Shown: positions 24,332 to 32,562, counted from the first letter of the stretch. The stretch: 33,559 nt of DNA from Flavobacteriaceae bacterium (GCA_021647985.1 JAKITQ010000034.1:1-33559), one strand, 5' to 3'. Notes: generated from the sequence alone by a model not told the origin. A program made the numbers and translations.

Positions 24332-25759
24332 ATGACAGTAGATAACCTAAAAAATATAATTTCAAAAGGCGAAGGTCTTACTATTGAATTTAAGAGAGCA
24401 AAGAGCGACTTACCATCCAATCTGTTTGAAACAATGTGTGCTTTTTTAAATAAAAAAGGAGGTGAAATTGTTTTAGGTATATCTGACGATAAAGAAGTTG
24501 AAGGTGTAAATAAGGGAAAAGCAGAACTGTTTACCAAACAAATTGCTAACCTTAGTAATAATCCTCAAAAGCTATTTCCATCATTTTTATTAGAACCTAA
24601 AATCATTGAATACAAAGGGAAAACACTTATCTATATCTTTGTTCCAATATCTTCACAGGTACATAAAACAGTTCATAAAATATACGACCGTAGTGCTGAT
24701 GGTGACTTTGTATTAAAAACTGATGCTCAAATTAAACAAATTTATACTCGTAAATCAGCTGAATATAGTGAAAATAAAATCTACCCTTATTTATACGAAA
24801 GCGATTTTTCAGAAGGAGTTGTAGACAGGGTTCGTAAAATAATAAAAATCAACAGGCCTAATCATCCCTGGAATGAACTCACTAATATGGAGTTCTATAA
24901 AACTTCTGGTTTATACCGTAAAGATATTGCTTCAGGAGAAGAAGGTTTTACAATGTCGGCATTGTTATTATTTGGGAAACCTGAAATAATTGGCAGTGCT
25001 ATACCACATTATAAAGTAGATGCTTTATTGCGGGTTGAAAATATAGATAGATATGATGATAGGGTCAATATTAAATGTAACCTGATTGGGAGCTATGATA
25101 GACTTATGAGTTTTGTGAGCAAGCATCTGCCTGATAAGTTTTACATGCAAGGTGATCAACGTATTTCTTTGCGAGAAAAAATTTTTAGAGAAGTGGTTGC
25201 AAATATTCTTATACACAGAGAGTATACAAATGCTTTCCCAACATCATTTATTATTTATAAACATAAAGTGGAAAGTAAAAATGCTAATAAACCGCATCAT
25301 TGGGGAGAGTTAAAACCTGGTAATTTCACCCCATTCCCCAAAAATCCCCATATCGCACAAATATTCACTCAAATGGGGCGTTCTGAAGAGTTGGGTACCG
25401 GAATTAGAAATGTATTTCGTTATAATAAAATATACTCTGATACCGATAATAATGAGTTTATCGAAGAAGATATTTTTATAACATCAGTACCTTTAAAAAT
25501 ATTAAAAAATTCAAATGACCCTTTAAATGACCCTTTAAATGACCCTTTAAATGACCCTTTAAACGCTAGGTTAAAAGAGATAATAAAGATTATAAAATCG
25601 AATTCAAAAACAACTAAAGAACAGACAGCTAAACAGTTAAATATAAGTATCGAAACAATTAAAAGAGATTTCAGAGTACTTTTAAAAAATAAATATATAA
25701 TTCGTTTGGGTAGCAAAAAAACAGGAAACTGGAAAATAAATATTGACAATAAGGATTAA
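24332..25759 (+). CDS. AlbA_2 (Schlafen-type) domain regulator, RecG-like C-terminal family
   Basis: A 475-residue protein. The N-terminal AlbA_2 domain (about residues 8-125) has the hallmark EGLTIEFKRA and KKGGEIVLGI. A middle region follows, then a GHKL-like segment (REKIFREVVANILIHREY, near 285) and RSEELGTGIRNVF (near 352). After four exact NDPL repeats comes a winged-helix end (KTTKEQTAKQLNISIETIKR). Such proteins are often named ATP-dependent helicase or divergent-AAA regulators; DNA binding is likely, helicase activity is not. Some AlbA_2 proteins take part in phage defence. It stands alone between two spacers. Confidence 0.85.
   Translation: MTVDNLKNIISKGEGLTIEFKRAKSDLPSNLFETMCAFLNKKGGEIVLGISDDKEVEGVNKGKAELFTKQIANLSNNPQKLFPSFLLEPKIIEYKGKTLIYIFVPISSQVHKTVHKIYDRSADGDFVLKTDAQIKQIYTRKSAEYSENKIYPYLYESDFSEGVVDRVRKIIKINRPNHPWNELTNMEFYKTSGLYRKDIASGEEGFTMSALLLFGKPEIIGSAIPHYKVDALLRVENIDRYDDRVNIKCNLIGSYDRLMSFVSKHLPDKFYMQGDQRISLREKIFREVVANILIHREYTNAFPTSFIIYKHKVESKNANKPHHWGELKPGNFTPFPKNPHIAQIFTQMGRSEELGTGIRNVFRYNKIYSDTDNNEFIEEDIFITSVPLKILKNSNDPLNDPLNDPLNDPLNARLKEIIKIIKSNSKTTKEQTAKQLNISIETIKRDFRVLLKNKYIIRLGSKKTGNWKINIDNKD
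25514..25561 (+). repeat. Four exact 12-bp repeats coding NDPL
   Basis: AATGACCCTTTA is repeated four times without change inside the AlbA_2 gene. It encodes (NDPL)4 between the GHKL-like part and the winged helix. Slippage would alter linker length without breaking the frame. Confidence 0.9.
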
Positions 25760-26222
25760 ATGCCTCAACTTAAAAACAACAACAATTTATCAATACCTAA
25801 TTCTTGATACCAATGGCCATAAGCCAACAGCCAAAAGCTAAAAGCCAACAGCGAGTAGCTAGTATTGCGTAGTGAGTATTGAGAATTGAGAAATCAAAAT
25901 TTACCAGATACCAAATACCAAATACTAAAAGCCAAATACCAAAAGCCAAAAGCGAGTAGTAAGTAGTAAGTAGAAAGAAGAAAAACACCAAATACCTGAT
26001 CTTGATACCCAATACCATCAACCAAAAACCAAGATCGTCTTCACGAGGAAGCGAAGTATGAGCAACGTGGTGATCTGTTAAAAGTTAAAAGTGAGTAGAC
26101 CGAAGACGAAAGATTGAAGTTTAAAAAAATCACTAAATACCCAATATCTGGTTCTTGATACCAAAAGCAAACAGCCAAAAGCCAAAGGCCAACAGTAAGA
26201 AGTGAGTATTGAGAATTAAGTA
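25760..26222 (+). repeat. Spacer between AlbA_2 and fic, with REP-like element
   Basis: Contains one copy of a 55-61 bp spacer element (25845-25905: CCAACAGCGAGTAGC to AATTTACC) and the REP-like element at 26036-26077. Segment 25822-25934 is nearly identical to 31531-31643. The rest is ATACC/CCAAAAGCC and GTAGTAAG filler, with no gene in it. Confidence 0.75.
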
Positions 26223-26780
26223 ATGAAAAATATAGATAAACACAGTTTGGGAAATGCTTACCATTTGTTTGAATCAGGTGCTATTGATAAAATTGAAATC
26301 GGCACAACAAAAGGATTGCAACAAATACATCATTATCTTTTTGATAAATTATATGATTTTGCAGGACAAATACGAACCAAAAATATATCAAAAGGTGGAT
26401 TTAGGTTTGCAAATGCTTTGTACCTAAGCGAGATTTTAGTTAAAATTGAGCAATTGCCAGAACATACTTTTGAAGATATCATTGCGAAATATGTAGAAAT
26501 GAATATTGCCCATCCCTTTATGGATGGAAATGGCAGATCAATGCGAATATGGTTGGATATGCTTTTAAAATCTAAGCTAAAGAAAGTGGTAAATTGGCAG
26601 TTTGTAGACAAGACACTTTATCTACAGGCAATGGAAAGAAGTCCTATAAACCCCTTGGAGATAAAAACATTACTTTCAGCCAACCTTACTAAGGATATTA
26701 ACAATAGAGAAATTATTTTTAAGGGCATAGAGCAATCCTATTATTATGAAGGATACGAGAATGAAGACTATGATGAATAG
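26223..26780 (+). CDS. Fic-family enzyme with C-terminal inhibitory motif (class III type)
   Basis: A 185-residue Fic fold. Catalytic motif HPFMDGNGR is at residues 97-105 (His97), with the flap region [12 protein letters not shown] upstream. Fic enzymes move AMP or another phosphate group onto target proteins. The C terminus carries S172-YYY-E176-G177, matching the (S/T)xxxE(G/N) inhibitory helix. When this lies after the Fic motif it marks class III enzymes, which restrain themselves and need no separate antitoxin. Tyrosines 173-175 could be self-modified. The gene stands alone; a decayed frame follows. Confidence 0.9.
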   Translation: MKNIDKHSLGNAYHLFESGAIDKIEIGTTKGLQQIHHYLFDKLYDFAGQIRTKNISKGGFRFANALYLSEILVKIEQLPEHTFEDIIAKYVEMNIAHPFMDGNGRSMRIWLDMLLKSKLKKVVNWQFVDKTLYLQAMERSPINPLEIKTLLSANLTKDINNREIIFKGIEQSYYYEGYENEDYDE

Positions 26781-26929
26781 AATTATTCTACTTCACACTT
26801 CTCCCTTTACACTTAAAAATTCGCTAATGAAAGAATGAGTTAATGTGTGCATGTTTTTCAGTATTAGGTTTTAAATTCTTCACGAAACAGCTAAAGAGAT
26901 GTTGAAGGGAGAACAATTTACACAACTTA

Positions 26930-27034
26930 TTAAATCGAATTGGTAATTATCCTAAAATATGTCCGGCTACAGGAAAATTTAAATATGTTCACAAAGGATT
27001 GGTTGATAAAAACAACTATTATTATATAGAATAA
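26930..27034 (+). pseudogene. Short decayed reading frame after fic
   Basis: A 34-codon frame without ATG reads RIGNYPKICPATGKFKYV and ends NNYYYIE. Just before it, in another frame, is LHETAKEMLKGEQFTQLI with a stop. Together they look like the frameshifted 3' end of a lost small gene. I do not recognise the family. Confidence 0.3.
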
Positions 27035-27250
27035 AGTAAAAACCAGTCAACACTAATCAGGGAAGTTCAGCCAACAGCGAGTAGCTAGTAGTGAGTATTG
27101 AGTATTGAGAAATAACAATTTACCAGATACCAGATACCAGATACCAAATTACCAATTACCAAAAACCAAATGCCAATTTTCAAGATATTACTTTTTTTAG
27201 AATATATTTCATTATATTTGTTATATATATAATCATTAATATCTATAAAT
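27035..27250 (+). repeat. Spacer and promoter before the RelE/ParE-type pair
   Basis: A copy of the 55-61 bp spacer element lies at 27071-27124, followed by three AGATACC units. TATATTTG at 27213-27220 is a -7 element, 31 bases before the ATG at 27251. Confidence 0.65.
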
Positions 27251-27577
27251 ATGAACAACATACAAGTTATATATGAATATGATGAGATTGTGAGCCGATT
27301 AGGTGAAGCAATAAAAAGCAGTAATTATAAGATGCAATATTTTTTAGATTTATTGCAGATTAAACGAGGCTTTTTTTATAAAAAATTAAAAGAAAAAAGG
27401 TTTACATCTGAAGAGGTAATTAAATTATCAAAATCACTTTTTCCAGAAGAATATCATGAATATGAAGTACAACTTATTAATAAATTAATCTTAAAATCAA
27501 AAGAAGAGCTTAAAAATAACACGAATAAAAATTTTGAATCATTTTTAAAAGAGCAAAAAGATAAATACGGTGTATAA
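27251..27577 (+). CDS. Antitoxin paired with a RelE/ParE-type toxin
   Basis: A 108-residue helical protein. Residues 12-60 could form a helix-turn-helix (SNYKMQYFLDLLQIKRGFFY, then FTSEEVIKLSKSLFP). A long charged C-terminal helix (KEELKNNTNKNFESFLKEQ) would wrap the toxin. This is the usual layout of Bacteroidota antitoxins: DNA-binding front, toxin-neutralising tail. It overlaps the next gene by eight bases, as expected for a coupled pair. The family assignment rests on context and layout. Confidence 0.65.
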   Translation: MNNIQVIYEYDEIVSRLGEAIKSSNYKMQYFLDLLQIKRGFFYKKLKEKRFTSEEVIKLSKSLFPEEYHEYEVQLINKLILKSKEELKNNTNKNFESFLKEQKDKYGV

Positions 27578-27872
27578 AATTGTACATGCATCAATTGCTG
27601 AAAAAACATTTATCCAAAATATATCTTATTTGGAAAAAAATTGGTCAAGTAAAGAAATTAAAAATTTTATTAATAAAACATATGAAGTAGTTGACTTATT
27701 AAAAAAAGACCCTTATATTTTTCCTAAATGGGAATTTAATTCTAGTGTTAGAAAAGTAGTTTTATTAAAGCAAATAACTTTGTTCTATTCAATAGGTAAA
27801 AACATAGTTCAAATTCATCTATTTTGGAACAACTATAGAAATCCTAATGATTTGAAATTATTATTGATTTAG
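27570..27872 (+). CDS. RelE/ParE-superfamily toxin
   Basis: A 100-residue protein starting at GTG 27570. It shows the RelE/ParE layout: helical AEKTFIQNISYLEKNW and a helix-loop EVVDLLKKDPYIFPKWE. The paired strands RKVVLLKQITLFYSI and IVQIHLFWNNYRNPNDLKLLL follow, the latter ending like other members of this Bacteroidota group. Such toxins cut mRNA on the ribosome or block gyrase; which one cannot be told here. It is translationally coupled to the antitoxin. Confidence 0.82.
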   Translation: MYKIVHASIAEKTFIQNISYLEKNWSSKEIKNFINKTYEVVDLLKKDPYIFPKWEFNSSVRKVVLLKQITLFYSIGKNIVQIHLFWNNYRNPNDLKLLLI

Positions 27873-28229
27873 AAGAATAGGGAAGTTCAAAGAAATACCA
27901 AATACCTTATTCTTGATACTTGATTCCAATTTCCAACGGCCATACCAAATAACCGAACGCGTCTTCACGAGGAGCGAAGTATGAGTGACGTGGTGATCTG
28001 TTGCAAGTAAATTTGTTGACGGAAATAGAAGTTAAAAAAATACCCGACATCTCATACCTTATTCTTGACACCAAAAACCAACAGCCAAAAGCCAAAAGTA
28101 AGTAGTAAGAAGAAAGTAGGAATATAAGAAATACCTGATGCCTGTTTCTTGATACCAATTACCAAATACACCACAAAACAAAATTCAGGTATAAATTAAA
28201 AAAATGTATTTTTGAATAAAAATTGAATT
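27873..28229 (+). repeat. Spacer before mntA with REP-like element
   Basis: Segment 27915-28008 (GATACTTGATTCCAATTTCC through the REP-like element at 27960-28000 to TTGCAAGT) is a near copy of 28973-29070. The two therefore bracket mntA-hepT as direct repeats. TATTTTTG at 28207-28214 is a -7 element for mntA. Confidence 0.75.
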
Positions 28230-28532
28230 ATGGATAGTATTATTAGCAGAAATATAAATAAAATTGAAGCTCTTTGTGATACTTATCATGTAAAAACTCT
28301 TTTTGCATTCGGATCTGTATGTACAGATAAATTCAATGACTCAAGTGATATTGACTTACTTATATCCTTCAATAAATTGAATTATGGAGATTATGCGGAC
28401 ACTTATTTTATATTAGCAGACAAATTTGAAAAACTTTTTCACAGACCAGTTGACTTATTAACTGAAAAATCACTGTCAAATCCTTACTTTATCAAATCTA
28501 TAAATAAGACTAAAACTCGTATTTATGGATAA
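28230..28532 (+). CDS. mntA: MntA-type nucleotidyltransferase antitoxin
   Basis: A 100-residue minimal nucleotidyltransferase. The signature is G28-S29-X10-D40-x-D42 (FGSV...SDIDLLI), with a third acidic residue near D75 (VDLLTEK). In the MntA-HepT system this enzyme AMPylates a tyrosine of the HepT toxin and so silences it. It overlaps hepT by eight bases and has its own -7 element at 28207-28214. Confidence 0.88.
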   Translation: MDSIISRNINKIEALCDTYHVKTLFAFGSVCTDKFNDSSDIDLLISFNKLNYGDYADTYFILADKFEKLFHRPVDLLTEKSLSNPYFIKSINKTKTRIYG

Positions 28533-28860
28533 TCGTGTAAAAAAGTATCTTTTTGATCTTAATGAGTCTATAGAATCAATAGAAAGCTATTTGGGTGACA
28601 AAAGAGACTTTAATATTTACATGAAGAATAAAATGCTCCGCCGTGCAATTGAACGAGAATTTGAAATTATCGGTGAAGCTATGAATAGAATTGACAAAAT
28701 TGATTCAGACATAAAAATATCAAGTAAAGTACAAATAATAAATTTGCGAAATCGTGTTATTCATGGTTATGATAAAGTTGACAATGAAATAATTTGGGGA
28801 ACAATTGTGAGACACTTACCAACATTAAAGAATGAAATAACTTTACTACTTGAAAATTAG
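28525..28860 (+). CDS. hepT: HepT-type RNase toxin (DUF86)
   Basis: A 111-residue helical protein of the HEPN superfamily. The active-site motif R75-NRVI-H80-G-Y82 fits RX4-6HxY, whose tyrosine is the AMPylation target in characterised systems. The rest (RRAIEREFEIIGEAMNRI) is typical of DUF86. It is predicted to cleave RNA when not AMPylated. All key residues are intact, so the pair looks functional. The cassette is flanked on both sides by the same 95-bp direct repeat. Confidence 0.9.
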   Translation: MDNRVKKYLFDLNESIESIESYLGDKRDFNIYMKNKMLRRAIEREFEIIGEAMNRIDKIDSDIKISSKVQIINLRNRVIHGYDKVDNEIIWGTIVRHLPTLKNEITLLLEN

Positions 28861-29320
28861 AATGAATAGTAACATAGCTACAATCACAAATTGCAAAAGC
28901 CAAAAGCGAACAGCCAAAAGCGAGTAGTAAGAAGAAAGAAGAAAGAAGAAAAACACCAAATACCAGATACCTGATACTTGATTCCAATTTCCAACATGGC
29001 CATTACCAAATAACCAAACGCGTCTTCACGAGGAAGCGAAGCATGAGTGACGTGGTGATCTGTTGCAAGTTAAAAGTTGAAAAATAACAAATTCATTCAT
29101 TAAAGCATTATTTTCGCTTTACCCCAACCCTAAAGGGAGACGAAGTTTTAAGAAAGAAGTTCAAATACCTGATACCAAATACTAAAAGCGAACAGCTAGA
29201 AGCCAACAGCGAGTTGCAAGTATTGAGAAGTGAGTATTGAGAAATCACAATTTACCTGATACCCAATACCTGATACCTGAATCTTGATACCAAAAACCAA
29301 CAACCAACTTAATATAAAAT
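28861..29320 (+). repeat. Spacer before the AbiE pair, second copy of the 190-bp block
   Basis: Block 28979-29168 repeats 24013-24199, with its REP-like element at 29021-29062 and CCCTAAAGGGAG. A spacer element copy lies at 29203-29256. The remainder is GAAGAAAG and GATACCTGATACC filler. Confidence 0.75.
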
Positions 29321-29614
29321 ATGGATGCATTAAAATTTGACAGGGCGTTATTTTGGGATATTGATCCAGATACATTGGATATTAAAAAACATTCAAAATT
29401 TATAATTAGAAGAGTTTTGCAATATGGATCTATAGAGGATTGGGAAAAGATTAAAAATATTTTTGGCTTAAATAAAATAGTATCCACAGCAAAAACAATA
29501 AAAGACCTCGATAAAAAAACAGCCTCATTTTTATCAGTTATTGGAAATGTTCCAAAAAATGATTTTATATGCTACACTACGAAACCGTCAACACCAAAAC
29601 ACTGGAACTTTTAA
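29321..29614 (+). CDS. AbiEi-side small antitoxin (DUF6922-like)
   Basis: A 97-residue protein reading FDRALFWDIDPDTLDIKKHS then RRVLQYGSIEDWEKIKNIFG. From memory this is the small DUF6922 type that precedes AbiEii toxins in Bacteroidota, where it stands in for a full AbiEi antitoxin. It overlaps the toxin gene by 46 bases. The helical core could bind promoter DNA. The assignment depends on the pairing. Confidence 0.7.
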   Translation: MDALKFDRALFWDIDPDTLDIKKHSKFIIRRVLQYGSIEDWEKIKNIFGLNKIVSTAKTIKDLDKKTASFLSVIGNVPKNDFICYTTKPSTPKHWNF

Positions 29615-30183
29615 ATAAAATTCAGTCTGTTGATATTTTTAAAAATTTAAGATTGGTAGGAGGTACTTCATTAGCGCTTCAAATTGGTCATAGAGAATCT
29701 ATAGATCTTGATTTTTTTGGGGAATTACATATAGATAAATTTGAAATTTTATCCGCTTTAAATAGGTTTGGTAAGGTTAAAATTAGACAATCAACAAAAA
29801 ACATAAATATCTTTAGTGTAAACGGAGTAAAAGTTGACATTGTTAATTATCCATATCCTTGGCTTCAAAAAATACATTTAGAAGATAATATAAAATTGGC
29901 AGGCAAAAGTGATATTGGCGCCATGAAACTCTCAGCCATTACCGGTAGAGGAAGTAAAAAAGATTTTATTGATTTATTTTTCCTTTTAAAGGAATTCTCT
30001 TTTAAAGAGATATTAAGCTTTTATGAAACAAAATATCATGATGGTTCAACTTTTTTAGTATTACGTAGTCTGGCTTATTTTGATGATGCAGATCAAGAAC
30101 CAATGCCAAAAATGATTAAAAATGTTGACTGGGACATTGTCAAGGAGGTAATAACAGAAAAACTAAAGAAATTTGATGCATAA
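29569..30183 (+). CDS. AbiEii/AbiGii-family nucleotidyltransferase toxin
   Basis: A 204-residue protein with the AbiEii signature LVGGTSLALQIGHRESIDLD near residues 29-48: the GGTS loop and the D46-x-D48 metal pair. KLSAITGRGSKKDFIDLF (near 118-135) holds the second conserved block. Family members use GTP or another nucleotide to modify targets such as tRNA ends and act in abortive phage infection. Motifs look intact. It forms the toxin half of a pair with the overlapping gene upstream. Confidence 0.87.
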   Translation: MLHYETVNTKTLELLNKIQSVDIFKNLRLVGGTSLALQIGHRESIDLDFFGELHIDKFEILSALNRFGKVKIRQSTKNINIFSVNGVKVDIVNYPYPWLQKIHLEDNIKLAGKSDIGAMKLSAITGRGSKKDFIDLFFLLKEFSFKEILSFYETKYHDGSTFLVLRSLAYFDDADQEPMPKMIKNVDWDIVKEVITEKLKKFDA

Positions 30184-30571
30184 TTTCAAATAGAAAACAA
30201 TTTATAAATTAAGAAGTCTGAATTAAAATGTATAGATGGTATTTGGACTCGGTGAAGCAGTGACAGAGTGATGAAAAGAGGGAACGATGGAATGATTTTA
30301 AAAAGTAAGTAGAAACATCAATTATCTGATGCCTGATGCCTGATTCTTGATACAAGTTGTCAAAAGCTAAAAGCAAAAAGCCAAAAGCGAGTAGTAAGTA
30401 GAAAGAAGAAAAACACCAGATACCAGATACCAAATACTAAAAGCCAACAGCCAAATACCAACAGCCAAAAGCCAGAAGTAAATAGAAAGAAGAAAAACAC
30501 CAGATACTTGATTCTTGATACAAGTTATGAATCTAAATTATTACAAATAGTGTTTCTTAGTAAACATTAAT
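30184..30571 (+). repeat. Spacer between the AbiE pair and the Bro-N gene
   Basis: Filler of AAAAGCCAAAAGC, GAGTAGTAAG, GAAAGAAGAAAAACACCAG and ATACCAACAGCC. It also holds GAACGATGGAATGA (near 30281), shared with the region before the four-helix-bundle gene. There is no REP-like element and no gene. Confidence 0.65.
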
Positions 30572-31429
30572 ATGATTAAAAAAGATAGTATAAAAAAATT
30601 TGGAGAAAGTTCTATTCGTTCCGTTTGGGATGGCGATAATGAAAAATGGTATATCTCTATTGTTGATGTTATTGAAGTTTTAACAGAGAGTAAACGCCCA
30701 CGAAAATATTGGAGTGATTTAAAAGCAAAGTTAAAAAAAGAAGGCAGTCAGTTGTCCGAAAAAATCGGACAACTGAAAATGAAATCATCTGATGGAAAAT
30801 CATATATAACCGATGTGGCCGATATAGAGCAACTATTTAGGTTAATACAATCTGTGCCATCTCCAAAGGCAGAGCCTTTTAAACTTTGGTTGGCTCAAAT
30901 TGCATCGGACAGATTGGACGAAATGCAAGATCCTGAATTAACAATTGACAGGGCTTTAAAAGAATATTTAGAATTGGGTTATTCTGAAAACTGGATTAAC
31001 CAACGCCTTAAAAGCATTGAAGTTAGAAAAGAACTAACCGATGAATGGAAAAAAAGGGGTTTGAATGAAGGAATTCAGTTTGCCACATTAACCGATATCA
31101 TTACCAAAGCTTGGTCGGAAAAATCAACAAAGGAATACAAAATTCTTAAAGGCCTGAAAAAAGAGAATTTAAGAGATAATATGACCAATACCGAATTAAT
31201 TTTGAATATGCTTGCCGAAGCTTCAACAAAAGATATTTCGCAAGCAATAGAACCTAATAGCTATGTAGAAAGCAAGAAGGTTGCAAAGCAAGGAGGTAAT
31301 GTTGCTAAAGTAGCCCGTAAAGAATTAGAGTTAAAAACTGGTAAAAAAGTTGTGAGTTCAATTAATGCAAAAACTGTTTTTGGAGAGAAAAAAAAGACGA
31401 GAAAACTTAAACCAAAAAAAAGCAAGTAA
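30572..31429 (+). CDS. Bro-N domain (phage antirepressor-like) protein
   Basis: A 285-residue protein. The N-terminal Bro-N domain has SSIRSVWDGDNEKWYISIVD, VIEVLTESKRPRKYWSDL and ITDVADIEQLFRLIQSVPS. The middle is helical (LTIDRALKEYLELGYSENW), and a strongly basic Lys-rich tail ends the protein. Bro-N/KilA-N proteins bind DNA and serve as phage antirepressors, but stand-alone forms of this length are also frequent in Bacteroidota genomes without a prophage. No other phage gene is near. It stands alone between spacers like the toxin cassettes. Confidence 0.85.
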   Translation: MIKKDSIKKFGESSIRSVWDGDNEKWYISIVDVIEVLTESKRPRKYWSDLKAKLKKEGSQLSEKIGQLKMKSSDGKSYITDVADIEQLFRLIQSVPSPKAEPFKLWLAQIASDRLDEMQDPELTIDRALKEYLELGYSENWINQRLKSIEVRKELTDEWKKRGLNEGIQFATLTDIITKAWSEKSTKEYKILKGLKKENLRDNMTNTELILNMLAEASTKDISQAIEPNSYVESKKVAKQGGNVAKVARKELELKTGKKVVSSINAKTVFGEKKKTRKLKPKKSK

Positions 31430-31660
31430 GTAAACAGTCAAAAGCCAATTAGGAAACAGCGAGTAGCAAGTAGTGAGAAGTGAGTATTGAGAAATCACAA
31501 TTTACCAGATACCAGATACCAGATACTAAAAGCCAACAGCCAAAAGCTAAAAGCCAACAGCGAGTAGCTAGTATTGCGTAGTGAGTATTGAGAATTGAGA
31601 AATCAAAATTTACCTGATACCAGATACCAAATACTAAAAGCCAATTGTACGTCCATGATT
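31430..31660 (+). repeat. Spacer with two spacer-element copies
   Basis: Element copies at 31453-31506 and 31554-31614, separated by AGATACC units and CCAAAAGC filler. Segment 31531-31643 nearly equals 25822-25934. No coding sequence. Confidence 0.7.
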
Positions 31661-31780
31661 TCGGTTGACCACTTTAAAGTCAATTAATAGGTAAGCAAAC
31701 ATTAATTAAATCAAGAAACGTAGTCATTATTCAGGGTGTATTTCAATATTATTTTAGAAATACTTTCAGAGTGTACGAAA

Positions 31781-31920
31781 CCTGTCTGCAGAGTTAGGTC
31801 ACAATGCACATGATCAATAAAAGAATCTAGGGGATTAAAGAAATAAAATTGATCTCTTAATTAACCTACTGATTAGTGACCGGTGCGTAGCAAACACCTC
31901 AGACAGGAAAAGATTTTTTC
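31781..31920 (+). ncRNA. Structured RNA, copy 3, upstream of the sugar transferase remnant
   Basis: Perfect 8-bp closing stem CCTGTCTG (31781-31788) with CAGACAGG (31900-31907). Arm GGTCAC (31797-31802) with GTGACC (31876-31881). Hairpin GGTG (31882-31885) with CACC (31895-31898), loop CGTAGCAAA. A T run follows. Compared with copies 1 and 2 the stems keep pairing although the sequence differs, and the ACCGGTGCGYAGCAAA stretch is kept. It may be a leader or small RNA tied to polysaccharide genes. Confidence 0.6.
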
Positions 31921-32112
31921 TTTAGCTCACTATCTAATATTTAACGAATTGGAGTTCGTGAATCTCCTAAAGTCGATTTCTTTTTTATCTTTAAAAAAGG
32001 AAAATAAAGTTCATAAAATGAAAATTATTTTTTACCATTTTAAATAATAAAAAAATAATAAAAACTGGTTAACACGAATCAGGGAATCTCAAAATGTTAA
32101 CCAGAATAACCA
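31921..32112 (+). other. Leader region between RNA copy 3 and the sugar transferase remnant
   Basis: AT-rich. It holds a possible hairpin GGAG-TTCGTGAAT-CTCC (31951-31967) and a nine-codon frame MKIIFYHFK (32019-32048). No known element is recognised. Confidence 0.3.
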
Positions 32113-32556
32113 ATGTACAAACGATACTTAAAACTCTCATTCGACTTTTTAGTTGCAACTTTTGCCTAAATAATATTAAGTCCAATATTTCTATTTGTTA
32201 CAATATTATTAACTATAGCCAACAAAGGCAAGCCCTTTTTTATTCAAGCTAGACCAGGAAAAGATGAGAAGATCTTTAAAGTGATCAAATTTAAAACGAT
32301 GACCGATAAGAAAGGGAGTGATGGAGAACTACTCCCGGATGATAAACGACTTACTACGATCGGGAGTTTTGTAAGAAAAACCTCTTTGGATGAAATTCCA
32401 CAATTACTCAATGTCATTATGGGAGATATGAGTCTAATAGGTCCCAGACCTTTATTAATACCATATTTACCACTTTATAATGAAACGCAAAAAAGGCGTC
32501 ACGAAGTTCGACCTGGAATTACGGGTTGGGCACAGGTAAATGGAAGGAAACCATAA
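32113..32556 (+). pseudogene. Initial sugar transferase (WcaJ/PglC type), broken twice
   Basis: The frame from ATG 32113 reads MYKRYLKLSFDFLVATFA, a TAA stop at codon 19 (32167), then [17 protein letters not shown] and the membrane-associated catalytic domain: [41 protein letters not shown] and [13 protein letters not shown]. These are the conserved blocks of enzymes that start lipid-linked polysaccharide units by moving a sugar phosphate to undecaprenyl phosphate. Translation stops right after NGRKP, so about 45 C-terminal residues are missing. It is not expected to work. The zeta-like pair begins 31 bases on, as if it replaced the gene end. Confidence 0.82.
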
Positions 32557-32562
32557 AAATTG

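Noticed and set aside
24332..25759. RecG-type DNA helicase
   Set aside because: Only the AlbA_2, GHKL-like and winged-helix parts are seen; there are no helicase Walker motifs.
25797..26021. Minus-strand frames rich in Leu, Phe, Trp and Tyr in spacers (also near 13709, 27907, 28757, 30209)
   Set aside because: They are reverse readings of low-complexity spacer words such as CCAAAAGCC; the hydrophobic look comes from the repeats.
30572..31429. A prophage marked by the Bro-N gene
   Set aside because: No structural, integrase or lysis gene is nearby, and stand-alone Bro-N genes are common in this phylum.
24000..31660. A superintegron with attC sites
   Set aside because: No integrase gene and no attC core sites are seen. 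The separators are REP-like and low-complexity repeats.
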